DNA of 64,000 nucleotides, taken from contig SVOW01000001.1 in the NCBI GenBank assembly GCA_015066175.1, positions 248,001 through 312,000 of the forward strand, read 5' to 3'. Within the stretch, counting starts at the first letter, position 1, and each line of letters begins with the position of its first letter. The translations under genes and the position numbers were made by a program. Below the pieces are notes generated by a model. The model was not told the origin of the DNA. It did no database searches and was given only the letters and a program-made list of their open reading frames with translations. Positions 1 through 9,232 of this stretch are shown here, in pieces. The DNA is from Oscillospiraceae bacterium. GTDB lineage: Bacteria > Bacillota > Clostridia > Oscillospirales > Acutalibacteraceae.

Positions 1-269
1 GCCTTCGCAACGGAAACATGTCGTATGGCTGTTTTCGCTGGTATCCGAATAAAACACCGCTTATTAAAATTCCTTCCTCTATTGAAAAGGAATTACTGAA
101 AGAATATACAACAGAAGAAATCTATGAACAGATATTATCTTCACTCGTTCATGAACTGACTCACTATTACCAATGGGTACTTGATTTAAGCCAAAGTAAT
201 GCTACTAGTGAAAGACAAGCGAATTATTACAGATACAGAATTATTGAAAAATTTTATAACAGCCAGTAA
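1..269 (+). CDS. HExxH-motif protein, C-terminal part (cut by left edge)
   Basis: Only the end of this gene is in the window. The reading frame is open to the left edge (codons start at base 3), and the ATG at base 18 has no ribosome binding site in the 17 bases before it, so the true start probably lies outside. The visible part contains HELTHYYQW, a zinc-binding HExxH signature as in SprT-like or other small metallopeptidase domains. The segment after it is short and charged. I cannot name a family from this fragment. It ends just before a strong terminator hairpin that also faces the neighbouring leftward gene. Confidence 0.6.
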   Translation, partial: LRNGNMSYGCFRWYPNKTPLIKIPSSIEKELLKEYTTEEIYEQILSSLVHELTHYYQWVLDLSQSNATSERQANYYRYRIIEKFYNSQ

Positions 270-308
270 AAGACTGCTTCTTTTTCAAGAAGCAGTCTTT
301 TATTTTTA
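268..308. terminator. Bidirectional terminator
   Basis: A perfect hairpin (AAAGACTGCTTCTT with its complement, 4-base loop) is followed by T-rich sequence on the + strand and preceded by A-rich sequence, so it can serve both convergent genes. Confidence 0.85.
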
Positions 309-2372
309 TTTCACCGCATTATAAAGCACAATTACTGCTTTAGGTGTGTCATTTATTGTAAGCGTAATGCCTTGTGTCATTAATTCTTTACCTGTTTTCT
401 GATATTTTGTTTCAGGGAAATCGTAATCATAAACTTCATAGAGTGTATCGCTTTCAAGTCCGTTCAAGACGAGATTATATGTGTTTTCGTTAACATTTTC
501 TCGCTTATAAATAAGTGCCATACCCTCTTTTGCATCTGTATCAAACTGCATTGCAAGGTATCTTGAGGTGTCAAGTCCGCCGTAAGTAAGAGGATAGTAG
601 TTGCCTACCATATGCTTTCTGATATCAAAATAATCAAGATGCTGTGAACTTGAAATTATATTTGTTCTGTCAGCATATTCCCCTGTTACGTAAGCACAGG
701 TGCCGTTATAGGGATACCAGAAAGAGATGCCGTAAGTCTGTGACTGAGTCGCTTGCAGAATACCGGGATTTGAATTGCCTTCACCATCCATACAGTTATA
801 ATCACTTCTCCAGAGAGGAGTTGACCTTCTTGACATTTCGATATCAAGTCTTTTACCGCCTGATGCACAGTTATCAATCATAAGGCCAGGGATTTCTTCA
901 ACCAATGTATCAAAGAATCGATAAATATTTGTCACATAATGGTTTTCAGTTATACCTTTTCTGCCATCTTCCCACAGTTTATCTGCTTGTTCCCAATAAG
1001 GCAAAAGCGGATAGTTCTGGTCGCTTCTGAAACATTTTACACCATTATCGCGTAAAGAATCGAGCATAAGGTTTGTCATATATTCAAGGCAATCATCATT
1101 GGCGAAATTTACATAGTTTGTGTCCCAATCTTCTTCGTTTACAATCATCCATTCATTATGTTTAACCAACTCGTTATACATTTCTGAATTTCTGCAACAA
1201 CGTTCAACCTCGTACCACAAAAGAAGACCCATACCTCTTTCTTCAAGAAGTTCTGAGATTTCACCAAGACCATTAGGGAACCTTTCAGGGTCAGCATACC
1301 AGTTGCCAAGGCTGTTACTCCAATTTTCATCAATAGGGTACCAACCTGCATCAACCCAGGCATAGTCAAGTGAATGAGTCCATTCTTCGGGAATATTCTT
1401 AACATTCTGAATAACCTGTTCTTCCGTTGTGCCTGCTACTTCAATGCCGATACCTGTTGTAACAACCTGCTTTGTTCCCTCAGGATAAACGCAGTCGACA
1501 GTAAAGTTTCTGAAACTATTGAAACCTTTGAGTGCGTTGTCTGAATTGTAGAAAGTAAGTGAAACAAGGGGTGAACGGACTTCTTCGCCAGGAAGAAGAT
1601 AGCCTTTCAGTTCCTCTTGTTTTGCTTTGATTTCAACGCCTTTTCCTGTTTCAGCAAGAGAAGTGTACCACTGACCTGTCCAACCTACAGCGAGAACTGC
1701 ACTGCCATCTTCACCATTAATGTTGAAATAAGGAAGATATGATTCTGTTCTGCCACCATTTGCAGAAAACACCATAGGAATCAAAGCAAGCTCAGATTTG
1801 AAAAGTTCAAAATCATCAGCTTCTGCAAAAGAACCTTTGCTGAAATATGCATCAGCATCTTTGCCTGTAGGAAGTGTACAATCTGCTGCGTAGAATTCTG
1901 AAACTACAGGAGAGTTTTCTTCACCGTTGTTTTTGATATAAACAGTCCAGTCACATGATGCACTTTCTTCATAAATTGTGGCTTCAACTGTGGCAACAAT
2001 ATTGCTCTTTTTATGAGAAATTGTGATATATGTAGTTTTACCGCCACGATAAACAGCACCAACTTCGCTTTCTTCACCGATAGAAAAATCCCAGTCAGAA
2101 ATGTTTTTTCTGAAATCCTTGTTCCCTACAGAGAATGTGTAAGCAGGATTTTCAGTTGATAAAACATTTTCATCGTACCACTCACGGCACATTGCTTTTT
2201 CTTCTGCACTGATTTCATATTCTTCTGCATCCATCGGTTCAAAAGAAAAATCAGCAGTAGCACTCATTTCCATTGCTGCTCTGTCTACCCATACCTTAAA
2301 GTTTGAATCAGGCACAGCGAAAGATGATACTATAAACAAAAGTGCCTGAAAAAGTGAAATAATTGCGCGCAT
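306..2372 (-). CDS. Secreted GH36-like alpha-galactosidase
   Basis: Probable retaining alpha-galactosidase acting outside the cell on alpha-galactosides, 688 aa. An N-terminal signal peptide (MRAIISLFQALLFIVSSFA) precedes a beta-rich domain (about 25-290) and a TIM barrel. The barrel holds a WVDAGWY segment (339-345), the nucleophile region KCFRSDQN (Asp451; usual GH36 form KxDxN) and the acid/base block DNCASGGKR...RRSTPLWRSD (Asp524), which is typical of GH36. A C-terminal beta domain ends the protein. I chose the ATG at 2372: GCAGGGGGCG lies upstream at good spacing, and the promoter at 2395-2423 would start transcription downstream of the earlier ATG at 2396. The exact substrate is not certain. 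Confidence 0.85.
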   Translation of the reverse strand: MRAIISLFQALLFIVSSFAVPDSNFKVWVDRAAMEMSATADFSFEPMDAEEYEISAEEKAMCREWYDENVLSTENPAYTFSVGNKDFRKNISDWDFSIGEESEVGAVYRGGKTTYITISHKKSNIVATVEATIYEESASCDWTVYIKNNGEENSPVVSEFYAADCTLPTGKDADAYFSKGSFAEADDFELFKSELALIPMVFSANGGRTESYLPYFNINGEDGSAVLAVGWTGQWYTSLAETGKGVEIKAKQEELKGYLLPGEEVRSPLVSLTFYNSDNALKGFNSFRNFTVDCVYPEGTKQVVTTGIGIEVAGTTEEQVIQNVKNIPEEWTHSLDYAWVDAGWYPIDENWSNSLGNWYADPERFPNGLGEISELLEERGMGLLLWYEVERCCRNSEMYNELVKHNEWMIVNEEDWDTNYVNFANDDCLEYMTNLMLDSLRDNGVKCFRSDQNYPLLPYWEQADKLWEDGRKGITENHYVTNIYRFFDTLVEEIPGLMIDNCASGGKRLDIEMSRRSTPLWRSDYNCMDGEGNSNPGILQATQSQTYGISFWYPYNGTCAYVTGEYADRTNIISSSQHLDYFDIRKHMVGNYYPLTYGGLDTSRYLAMQFDTDAKEGMALIYKRENVNENTYNLVLNGLESDTLYEVYDYDFPETKYQKTGKELMTQGITLTINDTPKAVIVLYNAVK

Positions 2373-2394
2373 AATAATTCGCCCCCTGCAATAC

Positions 2395-2423
2395 ATTCTA
2401 TCACATATTCCATTTTATTACAA
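2395..2423 (-). promoter_or_regulatory. Promoter of the GH36-like gene
   Basis: Reading leftward: TTGTAA, 17-bp spacer, TAGAAT. It directly abuts the terminator of the preceding gene. It places the transcript start near 2388, supporting the ATG at 2372. Confidence 0.6.
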
Positions 2424-2458
2424 TATAAAAAACAGCAGTTGAAAACCAACTGCTGTTT
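2424..2458 (-). terminator. Terminator after the 2487 lipoprotein gene
   Basis: An AACAGCAGTTG hairpin with its perfect complement, followed on the minus strand by a T run. Confidence 0.8.
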
Positions 2459-2486
2459 AAACTTTATGTGTTATTTTTATGTATTA

Positions 2487-3239
2487 TTAAAGTGTTGTCC
2501 AGACTAAACCTGACAGATTTGTGTAACCCGAGCAAATTGCTTCGAATTCATCTTCTGTGATTTCGATATGAGCAATATCATCAGTATAATCTTCAATCGC
2601 AGAATCAAATGAATAATAGCTATATGTTGATGTTGTGTGATTATAAATTGCACAAACCGCATCAATCAATTCAGGCTCACCTGAAAGGTCTGATACATCG
2701 TAGAAGTTATAAATTTCATCATAAGCACTTGCAGCCATTGACATCTTTACAGTATTACCTTCACATGGAATTACCATTGTTCTGTAACCGAATGCTGTTT
2801 CAGCAAACAAGGGTTCAATCTTACCGTTGTTATCTTTCCATACGTTGAAAAGTATGCGTCCGTCAATACCTACTTCAGTATTTGCCATATCCATTCCGAC
2901 AAGTAATTCTTCTGTGCCGTCACCGTTGATATCTGCGTATGCATATTCGATATCTGCACCAAAACCTGATCCTGCAGTGAGATAAGCATAGTCTTCATTA
3001 TCTAAATCTAACTTGCCTGCATCATAATCTGCTTTGGCACTTGCATATAAAGCCAGAACACCATCTAAAGTTGCAGTTTCTGAATTTGAAGGTGCTTTTT
3101 CGTTTTCGTCTGTTGATGCATCAGCATTTTCACCTGCTGCAGTTGTTGTTTCTGAATTTGTGGTTTCTTCTTTATCTGAGCAAGCAGCAAAAGAGAATAC
3201 GAAAACCAAAGCTAAAAGAATTGCCAATAATTTTTTCAT
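2487..3239 (-). CDS. Lipoprotein with FG-GAP/VCBS-like repeat
   Basis: A 250-aa surface lipoprotein of unknown role. The signal peptide ends in a lipobox (SFAAC, Cys20), so it should be lipid-anchored. A low-complexity Thr/Glu/Asn linker (about 21-55) follows, then a globular domain with ADINGDGTEELLVGMD, a calcium-loop type sequence seen in VCBS/FG-GAP repeats. RBS AAGGAG lies before the ATG. It stands alone, with its own promoter and terminator, between two secreted hydrolases, so a role in binding extracellular ligands or proteins is plausible but not shown. Confidence 0.75.
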   Translation of the reverse strand: MKKLLAILLALVFVFSFAACSDKEETTNSETTTAAGENADASTDENEKAPSNSETATLDGVLALYASAKADYDAGKLDLDNEDYAYLTAGSGFGADIEYAYADINGDGTEELLVGMDMANTEVGIDGRILFNVWKDNNGKIEPLFAETAFGYRTMVIPCEGNTVKMSMAASAYDEIYNFYDVSDLSGEPELIDAVCAIYNHTTSTYSYYSFDSAIEDYTDDIAHIEITEDEFEAICSGYTNLSGLVWTTL

Positions 3240-3266
3240 AATTTTATCTCCTTTTTCTTTTTTACA

Positions 3267-3295
3267 ATTTTATCATATGATTCAATAAAATACAA
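3267..3295 (-). promoter_or_regulatory. Promoter of the 2487 lipoprotein gene
   Basis: Leftward TTGTAT, 17-bp spacer, TAAAAT. Confidence 0.55.
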
Positions 3296-3304
3296 TATAA
3301 AAAA

Positions 3305-3335
3305 GCAAAAAAGCAGGGCATAACCCCGCTTTTTT
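3305..3335 (-). terminator. Terminator after the ceramidase-like gene
   Basis: An AGCGGGG/CCCTGCT hairpin just past the stop codon, followed on the minus strand by a long T run. Confidence 0.7.
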
Positions 3336-3348
3336 ATTGAACTGAATT

Positions 3349-5079
3349 TTATTTATTAAAATCTCTTACTGAATCGTAAAGTTCGTAGAATTTGCCGTAG
3401 ATATCTGATGCTGCGTGACCGCCGATTGATGTAAGACCCCAGCTGTCGCCAAATGAAAGTTCATCATATTCTGCATCATAGTTAAGACGGAGATATACGA
3501 AATCATCGTCTGCCATAATGTAGCCGAGAGCGTCATTCACAAGGTCAAAAACAAGAATTTCATCGTTTTCGTCAGCAATCATTTCGTAAGCACTCTTATA
3601 TTTGAAGCCTTCCATTGTAGGACCGCCTACGATAAGTTCTGCATATGTTTCACCGGGACAAAGAACAATTTTAAGGTCTTTACCAAGTTCCATATAACCA
3701 ACTTCTGTTGAAGCAACGATGTTACCGTCTTTATCTTCATACATTACGTTGTTTGCAAGTGAAAGTTTACCGAATGCTCTGTAAACACCGTTTTCAACGG
3801 GAACAAGGTATTCTGTAAGTTTAACATTAAGGATAGGTTCAACTACTTTTGTTTCGCCTGCAATTCCGCCTTCGTACCAGGGAGTATAACCTTCGCTGTC
3901 TTTTGCGAGTGCTTCTCTTTCTTCATCGATAATACCTGAAGCTTTGATTTCTTCTTCTGTCATTCCGATAGCGAGGAGTATGTAACCGATTTCCTGACCG
4001 TAACGGGTTGTGCAATCAGCTCTTTCCATATCGAGACCGTCGTTTGAATAGTGCTGGTCTTCTGTGTATGTACCTACTGCACCCTGAATATAGATGAAGT
4101 TATAGCCTGCTTCGTTGATTACTTCTTCTGTATAATAAACAAAGTCAGCAGTAATAATCTGTGTGCCGTAACCTGTTGTTTCGGGGTGGCAACCAAAGTT
4201 TGCAAGGATTGTACCCTTTGAACCGTCATCGGGAGTGAACATAAGGCGATACATATAATCAATCATAATATCGGGATTTGTACGGTCGCGTACATAATCA
4301 TCAATATTTGTTTTAGAATATGTAAGTGTACCTGTTTTCATATCAGCAACTGCAAGTTTTGCACAAGCTGCTGTCTGGTCAGCGATTGTTTTGAGAAGCT
4401 TTGTATCAACGGGATCGCAGAGCCAGTCAAAGCCGAAAAATGCTGAGAAAAGGTTCTGGAAAACATGACCGAAAGTATTTGTGTAAATACCCTGTGTGTC
4501 AATACCACTGTGAACATGGGTAGCAGAAACGTTGATGCTTGTGATTTTAACGCCGGGAAGAGCTGCGATAACAGCTGCACGGATATCTCTTACGTCGTCG
4601 TTAGCAAGACCAAGACAATCAACTGCTGCAAGAATTGAGATACCTCTTCCTGAGCCGTCATCCATAGCGATAAGTCTTACTTTAAGGTCGTCAATGCATT
4701 CTGAAAGCTGGAGGTTGATATCGTAACCACCTTTGTAATACTTGCCTTCTGAGAAGTCATCGGGAAGAATTGATGCTGATGCATAACCGATTGACCATTT
4801 TGCTCCTTCTGCAGGAGCGTCGATAAATTTATCGTTACCTGCAAGGAAGTTTTCGCTTGAATGTGTTGAGGGGTCTTTGATTTTCATTGTAGGCGGAAGA
4901 AGTGAAGAAATTCCGTCAAGAAGAAAATCAATTAATGCGTTGAGTGTGTCAGAAACAACGTTTGCAAAACCTGCTTTGAAAGCAGCATCTGTGCCTGCAT
5001 CTGCAGAAACAGAAACGGGTGTGAGCAACATTACTGCACACATGATAACTGAAACTACAGCTAACATTTTCTTTTTCAT
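3349..5079 (-). CDS. Secreted neutral ceramidase-like hydrolase
   Basis: A 576-aa exported protein with a clear signal peptide (to about VSVSADA). The body resembles the N-terminal catalytic domain of neutral/alkaline ceramidases: NVSATHVHSG (family form ATHTHSGP, zinc ligands), an early GYASASILPDD block, FGCHPETTGYGT and a later LCPGETYAELI segment. Known members hydrolyse N-acyl-sphingosines or related amides; here the substrate could equally be another N-acyl amide or ester. Length is below that of full two-domain ceramidases, so the C-terminal domain may be missing or diverged. RBS AAAGGTAG. Single-gene unit with its own promoter and terminator. Confidence 0.75.
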   Translation of the reverse strand: MKKKMLAVVSVIMCAVMLLTPVSVSADAGTDAAFKAGFANVVSDTLNALIDFLLDGISSLLPPTMKIKDPSTHSSENFLAGNDKFIDAPAEGAKWSIGYASASILPDDFSEGKYYKGGYDINLQLSECIDDLKVRLIAMDDGSGRGISILAAVDCLGLANDDVRDIRAAVIAALPGVKITSINVSATHVHSGIDTQGIYTNTFGHVFQNLFSAFFGFDWLCDPVDTKLLKTIADQTAACAKLAVADMKTGTLTYSKTNIDDYVRDRTNPDIMIDYMYRLMFTPDDGSKGTILANFGCHPETTGYGTQIITADFVYYTEEVINEAGYNFIYIQGAVGTYTEDQHYSNDGLDMERADCTTRYGQEIGYILLAIGMTEEEIKASGIIDEEREALAKDSEGYTPWYEGGIAGETKVVEPILNVKLTEYLVPVENGVYRAFGKLSLANNVMYEDKDGNIVASTEVGYMELGKDLKIVLCPGETYAELIVGGPTMEGFKYKSAYEMIADENDEILVFDLVNDALGYIMADDDFVYLRLNYDAEYDELSFGDSWGLTSIGGHAASDIYGKFYELYDSVRDFNK

Positions 5080-5114
5080 AATAACACTACCTTTACAAAA
5101 AATATTGCAGGTAG

Positions 5115-5143
5115 ATTATACCATCTATTTCTGATAAAAGCAA
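5115..5143 (-). promoter_or_regulatory. Promoter of the ceramidase-like gene
   Basis: Leftward TTGCTT, 17-bp spacer, TATAAT. Confidence 0.6.
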
Positions 5144-5163
5144 CACTATAATTGTAAACAAAT

Positions 5164-5193
5164 AAAAAAACCGATTATCACAGTGACAATCGG
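5164..5193 (-). terminator. Terminator after the SLOG-family gene
   Basis: A CCGATTGTCA hairpin with near-perfect complement, followed on the minus strand by seven Ts. Confidence 0.8.
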
Positions 5194-5204
5194 CTTCACA
5201 ACTG

Positions 5205-5576
5205 CTATATCATTTTAATTTTTATTGTTTTGCCGAGTTTTTCGGCAATTTCAATCATAGATTTTGTGCCACGGCTTCTGCCATCCCAAAAGCATATTAC
5301 ATAATCGCTTATTTCTGCCATCTGATGATTACGTATAGGGCCTGCACATTTGCCAAAAGATTTCCAATTTGCAGGGTAACACTCAAGGCGATAGCCATGG
5401 CGTATTGCGTACCTTTCGCCTAATCTGTCAGCACCCTCACAAGTGCCTGAAACAAAAACAAGAGTGTGTTCTTTTGACCATTCACTGACACATAAATCAA
5501 TGAATTTTTCTGCTTCTTCATAATCAAAATAATCTCTGCAACCTGCAACGACTACCCTTTTTAACAAAGAACACAT
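5205..5576 (-). CDS. SLOG-fold (DUF2493/YspA-like) protein
   Basis: A 123-aa cytoplasmic protein. It begins VVVAGCRDYFD, then has VSGTCEGADRLGERYA, ECYPANWKSFGKCAGPIRNHQM and CFWDGRSRGTKSMIEIA. These match the DUF2493/YspA branch of SLOG proteins, a nucleotide-binding Rossmann-like fold (glycine-rich loop in SGTxxGAD; PIRN motif). SLOG relatives bind or cleave nucleotide derivatives, and the precise role of this branch is unknown. RBS AAAGGAAAGGGG lies right against the ATG, so a slightly downstream alternative start is possible. It is a separate unit between two terminators. Confidence 0.8.
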   Translation of the reverse strand: MCSLLKRVVVAGCRDYFDYEEAEKFIDLCVSEWSKEHTLVFVSGTCEGADRLGERYAIRHGYRLECYPANWKSFGKCAGPIRNHQMAEISDYVICFWDGRSRGTKSMIEIAEKLGKTIKIKMI

Positions 5577-5603
5577 CCCCTTTCCTTTAAAACTGATAAA
5601 TGT

Positions 5604-5639
5604 AAAATAAAATCTCCCGATGAAAAAATCACCGGGAGT
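5604..5639 (-). terminator. ftsZ terminator
   Basis: A CTCCCGGTGA hairpin immediately after the ftsZ stop codon, with T-rich sequence on the minus strand. Confidence 0.8.
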
Positions 5640-5645
5640 AAAAGA

Positions 5646-6896
5646 TTAGTTATTGCCTTTCATAAGGTCGTCAAGAATTACGTAGAATTCATCGTCCTCA
5701 AGTTTGTCTTTTGTGCCTGAAACAACTTTATCTTTTTTAGGAACTTCTGCCGGCTTGGGAGCAGGATCAAAGTTAGGCATTACAGGCTCTGATTTTACAG
5801 GCTCTGCCTTAACGGGTTCCTGAGCAAAAACGGGTTCTGCTTTAGGTGCTTCTGTGAAAACAGGCATTTCGGGCATCTGAGGAATTTTTGCTGAAGCAAC
5901 ACCGCTTCTGATATCGTTGAGAAGTTTTTCTGAACCGCCTTCGTTGCCGAAGCCTGTAGCGATAACAGTGATAACCATTTCGTCTTCAAGGTTTTCATCA
6001 TATGCAACACCCCAAGTGATAACTGCATCCGGGTCTGCTGCCTGAGTGATGATGTCTGCTGCTACTTCTACATCTTCAAGGTCGATATCTTCTGAAGACT
6101 TGATGCTCATGATAACGCCCTTTGCACCCTTGATTTCTGTTTCAAGAAGCGGACTTGTAACAGCTGCATTTGCTGCAACTTCTGCTTTATCTTTACCGCT
6201 TGCACGGCCAACGCCCATGTGAGCATAACCTGCATTTTCCATAACGCTTGTAACGTCAGCAAAGTCAAGGTTGATAAAGCCGGGGATTTTAATAAGTTCA
6301 GAGATACTGCGAACACCCTGAAGAAGAACTTCGTCTGCTTTTTCGAAAGCGTTTTTAAGAGTGATTCTCTGATCGCTTACATATTTAAGTCTGTCATTGG
6401 GAATTACGATAAGGCTGTCTACCTGCTCTGCAAGTTTTGCAATACCTTTCTGTGCCAATGTCATACGGTTTCTGCCTTCAAATTTGAAGGGTTTTGTAAC
6501 AACGCCGACTGTAAGGCAACCCATTTCTTTTGCGATTGAAGCAATAACAGGAGCTGCGCCTGTGCCGGTGCCGCCGCCCATACCGCCTGTAATAAATACC
6601 ATATCTGTGCCCTGAAGAAGGTCTGTGATAATTTCACGGCTTTCTTCAGCTGCTTTTTCGCCAACTTCAGGCAGACCGCCTGCACCCTGACCGCGTGTTG
6701 ATTTTTCACCAATCTGGATTTTGTGAGTTGCTTTGGAAAAAGCAAGAATCTGCTTATCTGTATTTACTGAAATAAATTCTGCTCCTCTGATACCTGCGTC
6801 GATCATACGGTTAACTGCGTTTCCGCCGCCACCGCCGACACCGATAACTTTAATCTGAACAGCACTTTCAAATTCGTTATCCATTTCAAAAGCCAT
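5646..6896 (-). CDS. ftsZ: Cell division GTPase FtsZ
   Basis: Tubulin-like GTPase that forms the division ring, 416 aa. The core has [13 protein letters not shown], the tubulin signature [13 protein letters not shown], and the T7 loop NLDFADV. After about residue 318 comes a Pro/Glu/Ala-rich linker with repeated [10 protein letters not shown] units. The tail ends [16 protein letters not shown] and lacks the usual C-terminal peptide (D-IPxFLR type) that binds FtsA, SepF and others. RBS AGGAGG at ideal spacing. It has its own promoter and terminator, last in line after divIB. ftsA is absent next to it. The call is certain; the tail is the odd part. Confidence 0.98.
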   Translation of the reverse strand: MAFEMDNEFESAVQIKVIGVGGGGGNAVNRMIDAGIRGAEFISVNTDKQILAFSKATHKIQIGEKSTRGQGAGGLPEVGEKAAEESREIITDLLQGTDMVFITGGMGGGTGTGAAPVIASIAKEMGCLTVGVVTKPFKFEGRNRMTLAQKGIAKLAEQVDSLIVIPNDRLKYVSDQRITLKNAFEKADEVLLQGVRSISELIKIPGFINLDFADVTSVMENAGYAHMGVGRASGKDKAEVAANAAVTSPLLETEIKGAKGVIMSIKSSEDIDLEDVEVAADIITQAADPDAVITWGVAYDENLEDEMVITVIATGFGNEGGSEKLLNDIRSGVASAKIPQMPEMPVFTEAPKAEPVFAQEPVKAEPVKSEPVMPNFDPAPKPAEVPKKDKVVSGTKDKLEDDEFYVILDDLMKGNN

Positions 6897-6937
6897 TTTA
6901 ACATCCTCCTATGGAAATTTATTCTATATTCTTTAGT

Positions 6938-6966
6938 ATTCTACCACATTAAATCACAAAATACAA
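6938..6966 (-). promoter_or_regulatory. ftsZ promoter
   Basis: Leftward TTGTAT, 17-bp spacer, TAGAAT in the 135-bp gap between divIB and ftsZ. It suggests ftsZ can be expressed apart from the dcw operon. Confidence 0.55.
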
Positions 6967-7031
6967 GTTTATAATTTAAATATTTATACTTAATTGAAGA
7001 TTTTTTTGATTTTTTTGGACCAAAGTTGAAT

Positions 7032-7913
7032 TTATTCTTCAGGCAACTCTGATTTTGCTTTGAAAAATGCTTTTTTCGGAATTGTCATATTGAGCGTACC
7101 CTCCTGCTCGGGGTTTATCTCATCTTCCGCATCAAGAGATTTTTTTGCAAGCTGCAGTTTCTTCCAGGCTGTTACACCATTCTTTTCGTCAGACATTTTG
7201 CCGATATGAATTACAATTCTGTTTTCGTAAGTCATATATACATCTTCAATATCGGTAAAATCGAAGCTTGTTATATTCATACCTGATTTTGCCACAAGTT
7301 CAAGATAAGACAGGATATCATCTGTGTCTTTTCCCAATTCAATATTTTCGCCAACCACATCAGATGTGATAGATTTGCACTTGACAGAAGTATACTTTGT
7401 CATTGATTCTTCGTTTGTTTTCTCAAGAACTTTGCCACTTTCATTTACGAGGTAATAACCTGAATCACCGCTGAAACAATAAATTTTCTTGCATTCGGTA
7501 ACTTCAATTACAACCTCTGAAGGAAAATTCTTTTTCACATTGACCGATGAAATATAGGGAAGATTCTTTTCAAGCGCCTGACTGACTTTTGATGAACTGA
7601 CAAAAAGAAGTCCGTCCCCCTCCTGAATTGTGCTGTTGGCTATGATTTCTTTTTTAGAGTAGTATTTAGGGTCGTTTGAGCCGTTTTTATATATAACAGT
7701 GATTGTTGAAACATTAAAAATCAATTGTGCTAAAAGCAGCACTATACCCGCAACAACAGCAAGAAAACCTGCTCCGAAAAGGGAAACCCTTGTAATTCTT
7801 TTGCGTTTTCTTTTTTCCTGCGGTGTAAGCGCAGCTTTTTTTGTTGATATTTTTGATGATATATTATAAACGTTTGAAACACGCTTTTTTTCGTTATTTT
7901 CTTTATTCGCCAT
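7032..7913 (-). CDS. divIB: Cell division protein DivIB/FtsQ
   Basis: Bitopic divisome protein, 293 aa. A basic cytoplasmic N-terminus (1-40) is followed by one membrane segment (about 45-67), then an extracytoplasmic POTRA domain (about 70-140: FNVSTITVIYKN..., ending VEVTECKK) and a beta domain. In related bacteria it forms a complex with FtsL and DivIC and regulates septal PBP activity. Its ATG overlaps the murA stop codon (TAATG), so it is translationally coupled to murA. The position after murA matches other Clostridia dcw clusters. Confidence 0.9.
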   Translation of the reverse strand: MANKENNEKKRVSNVYNISSKISTKKAALTPQEKRKRKRITRVSLFGAGFLAVVAGIVLLLAQLIFNVSTITVIYKNGSNDPKYYSKKEIIANSTIQEGDGLLFVSSSKVSQALEKNLPYISSVNVKKNFPSEVVIEVTECKKIYCFSGDSGYYLVNESGKVLEKTNEESMTKYTSVKCKSITSDVVGENIELGKDTDDILSYLELVAKSGMNITSFDFTDIEDVYMTYENRIVIHIGKMSDEKNGVTAWKKLQLAKKSLDAEDEINPEQEGTLNMTIPKKAFFKAKSELPEE

Positions 7914-9172
7914 TAATAAACCTCCCTGTTTATTTCCGCCCCCAACCGGCGAAGGTTATCCTCTATTTTTTCGTATCCTCTGTCGATATGTTTAAGATTG
8001 ATTACATCTGTTTTTCCCTCTGCTGCAAGAGCAGCAATAACAAGGGCTATTCCGCCACGTAAATCCTCGGCATATACTGTTGCTCCGTGCAGTTTTTTTA
8101 CTCCCTGCACAACTGCAACAGTGCCTTCAACGCTGATATCAGCACCCATACGTTTAAGCTGCGGCACATGTTTATATCTGCTTTCAAAAATTGTTTCAAT
8201 AAAAATCGTTGTTAATTCAGACACTGTTGACATTGCCATCGCAGGTGCCTGAAAGTCTGTTGGAAAGCCGGGAAAAGGCATTGTCCTGATTGTGCCTGAC
8301 AAGTGCAATCTTTCCGGGGCTTTTATGTGAAGTGACGTTTCATCTGAATTGATTATGCAACCGCCTGAATTAAAAATATCAAGCACAGGCTGAATATCCC
8401 TGACAGGGAAATTTGTTATTTCCATTTCTCCGCCTGTAATTGCTGCTGCTGCCATATATGTTGACGCCACAATTCTGTCTGAAATTATGTTAAATTCGCA
8501 ACCATGAAGTTTCTTAACACCATCAATTATTATTGTTGATTCTCCTGCAAAATATATTTTTGCACCGCAAGAGTTGAGAAAATCCGCAAGATTTTTGATT
8601 TCAGGTTCTCTTGCGGCATTTATCAATATTGTTCTTCCCTCTCCTGCAGTTGCTGCAAGAATCACATTTTCAGTTGCACCTACGCTGGGAAACGCCAGCG
8701 TTATTTCTGCACCTTTAATTCCGTTTTTGGCTACACAAAGAAGATTTCCTTTTTCTTCATTTATTTCAACACCTAATTCACGCATTGCTTTCAGATGCAG
8801 GTCAATGGGTCTAAGACCGATTTCGCATCCGCCGGGGGCAGACAATTCAGCCTTACCGGTGCGTGCAAGCAAAGCACCTAAAAACACAATTGATGAGCGC
8901 ATTTCGTGCATAAGATTTTCATCAATTACTGAAGTTGTGATATTTGTTGAATCTATAATCAACGTGTTATTTTCTCTTTTAATTCTGCTGCCGAGAGATT
9001 TTAAAATATTTACAGCAGCGTTGACATCCGTAAGAAGCGGACAATTATGTAACACCACTTCCCCCTGAGCGAGAAGTGCTCCTGCCAGAATCGGCAAAGT
9101 GCTGTTTTTTGAACCCTGAACCGATATTGTGCCTGACAGTTTTTTCCCGCCGTAAACAACCAACTTTTCCAC
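7913..9172 (-). CDS. murA: UDP-N-acetylglucosamine 1-carboxyvinyltransferase MurA
   Basis: First committed step of peptidoglycan synthesis: transfers enolpyruvate from PEP to UDP-GlcNAc. 419 aa, the normal length. The protein begins VVYGGKKLSGTISVQGSKNSTLPI (family KNxxLP motif), has PGGCEIGLRPIDLHLKAM and RGGIALVIAALAAEG near the end. The loop at GCEIG carries the catalytic Cys that is the fosfomycin target. The start is GTG at 9172, with GGAGGG 8 bases upstream. It lies between murG and divIB; Clostridia often carry two MurA paralogues, so this may be one of two. Confidence 0.95.
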   Translation of the reverse strand: MEKLVVYGGKKLSGTISVQGSKNSTLPILAGALLAQGEVVLHNCPLLTDVNAAVNILKSLGSRIKRENNTLIIDSTNITTSVIDENLMHEMRSSIVFLGALLARTGKAELSAPGGCEIGLRPIDLHLKAMRELGVEINEEKGNLLCVAKNGIKGAEITLAFPSVGATENVILAATAGEGRTILINAAREPEIKNLADFLNSCGAKIYFAGESTIIIDGVKKLHGCEFNIISDRIVASTYMAAAAITGGEMEITNFPVRDIQPVLDIFNSGGCIINSDETSLHIKAPERLHLSGTIRTMPFPGFPTDFQAPAMAMSTVSELTTIFIETIFESRYKHVPQLKRMGADISVEGTVAVVQGVKKLHGATVYAEDLRGGIALVIAALAAEGKTDVINLKHIDRGYEKIEDNLRRLGAEINREVY

Positions 9173-9232
9173 ACGTTATCCCTCCGACAATTATAACTCA
9201 ATCCATAATATGCAGAAGGGAAATATGTGTGA

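Noticed and set aside
8574-9068. 164-aa open frame on the + strand
   Set aside because: It lies wholly inside murA on the opposite strand, has no RBS and no recognisable domain.
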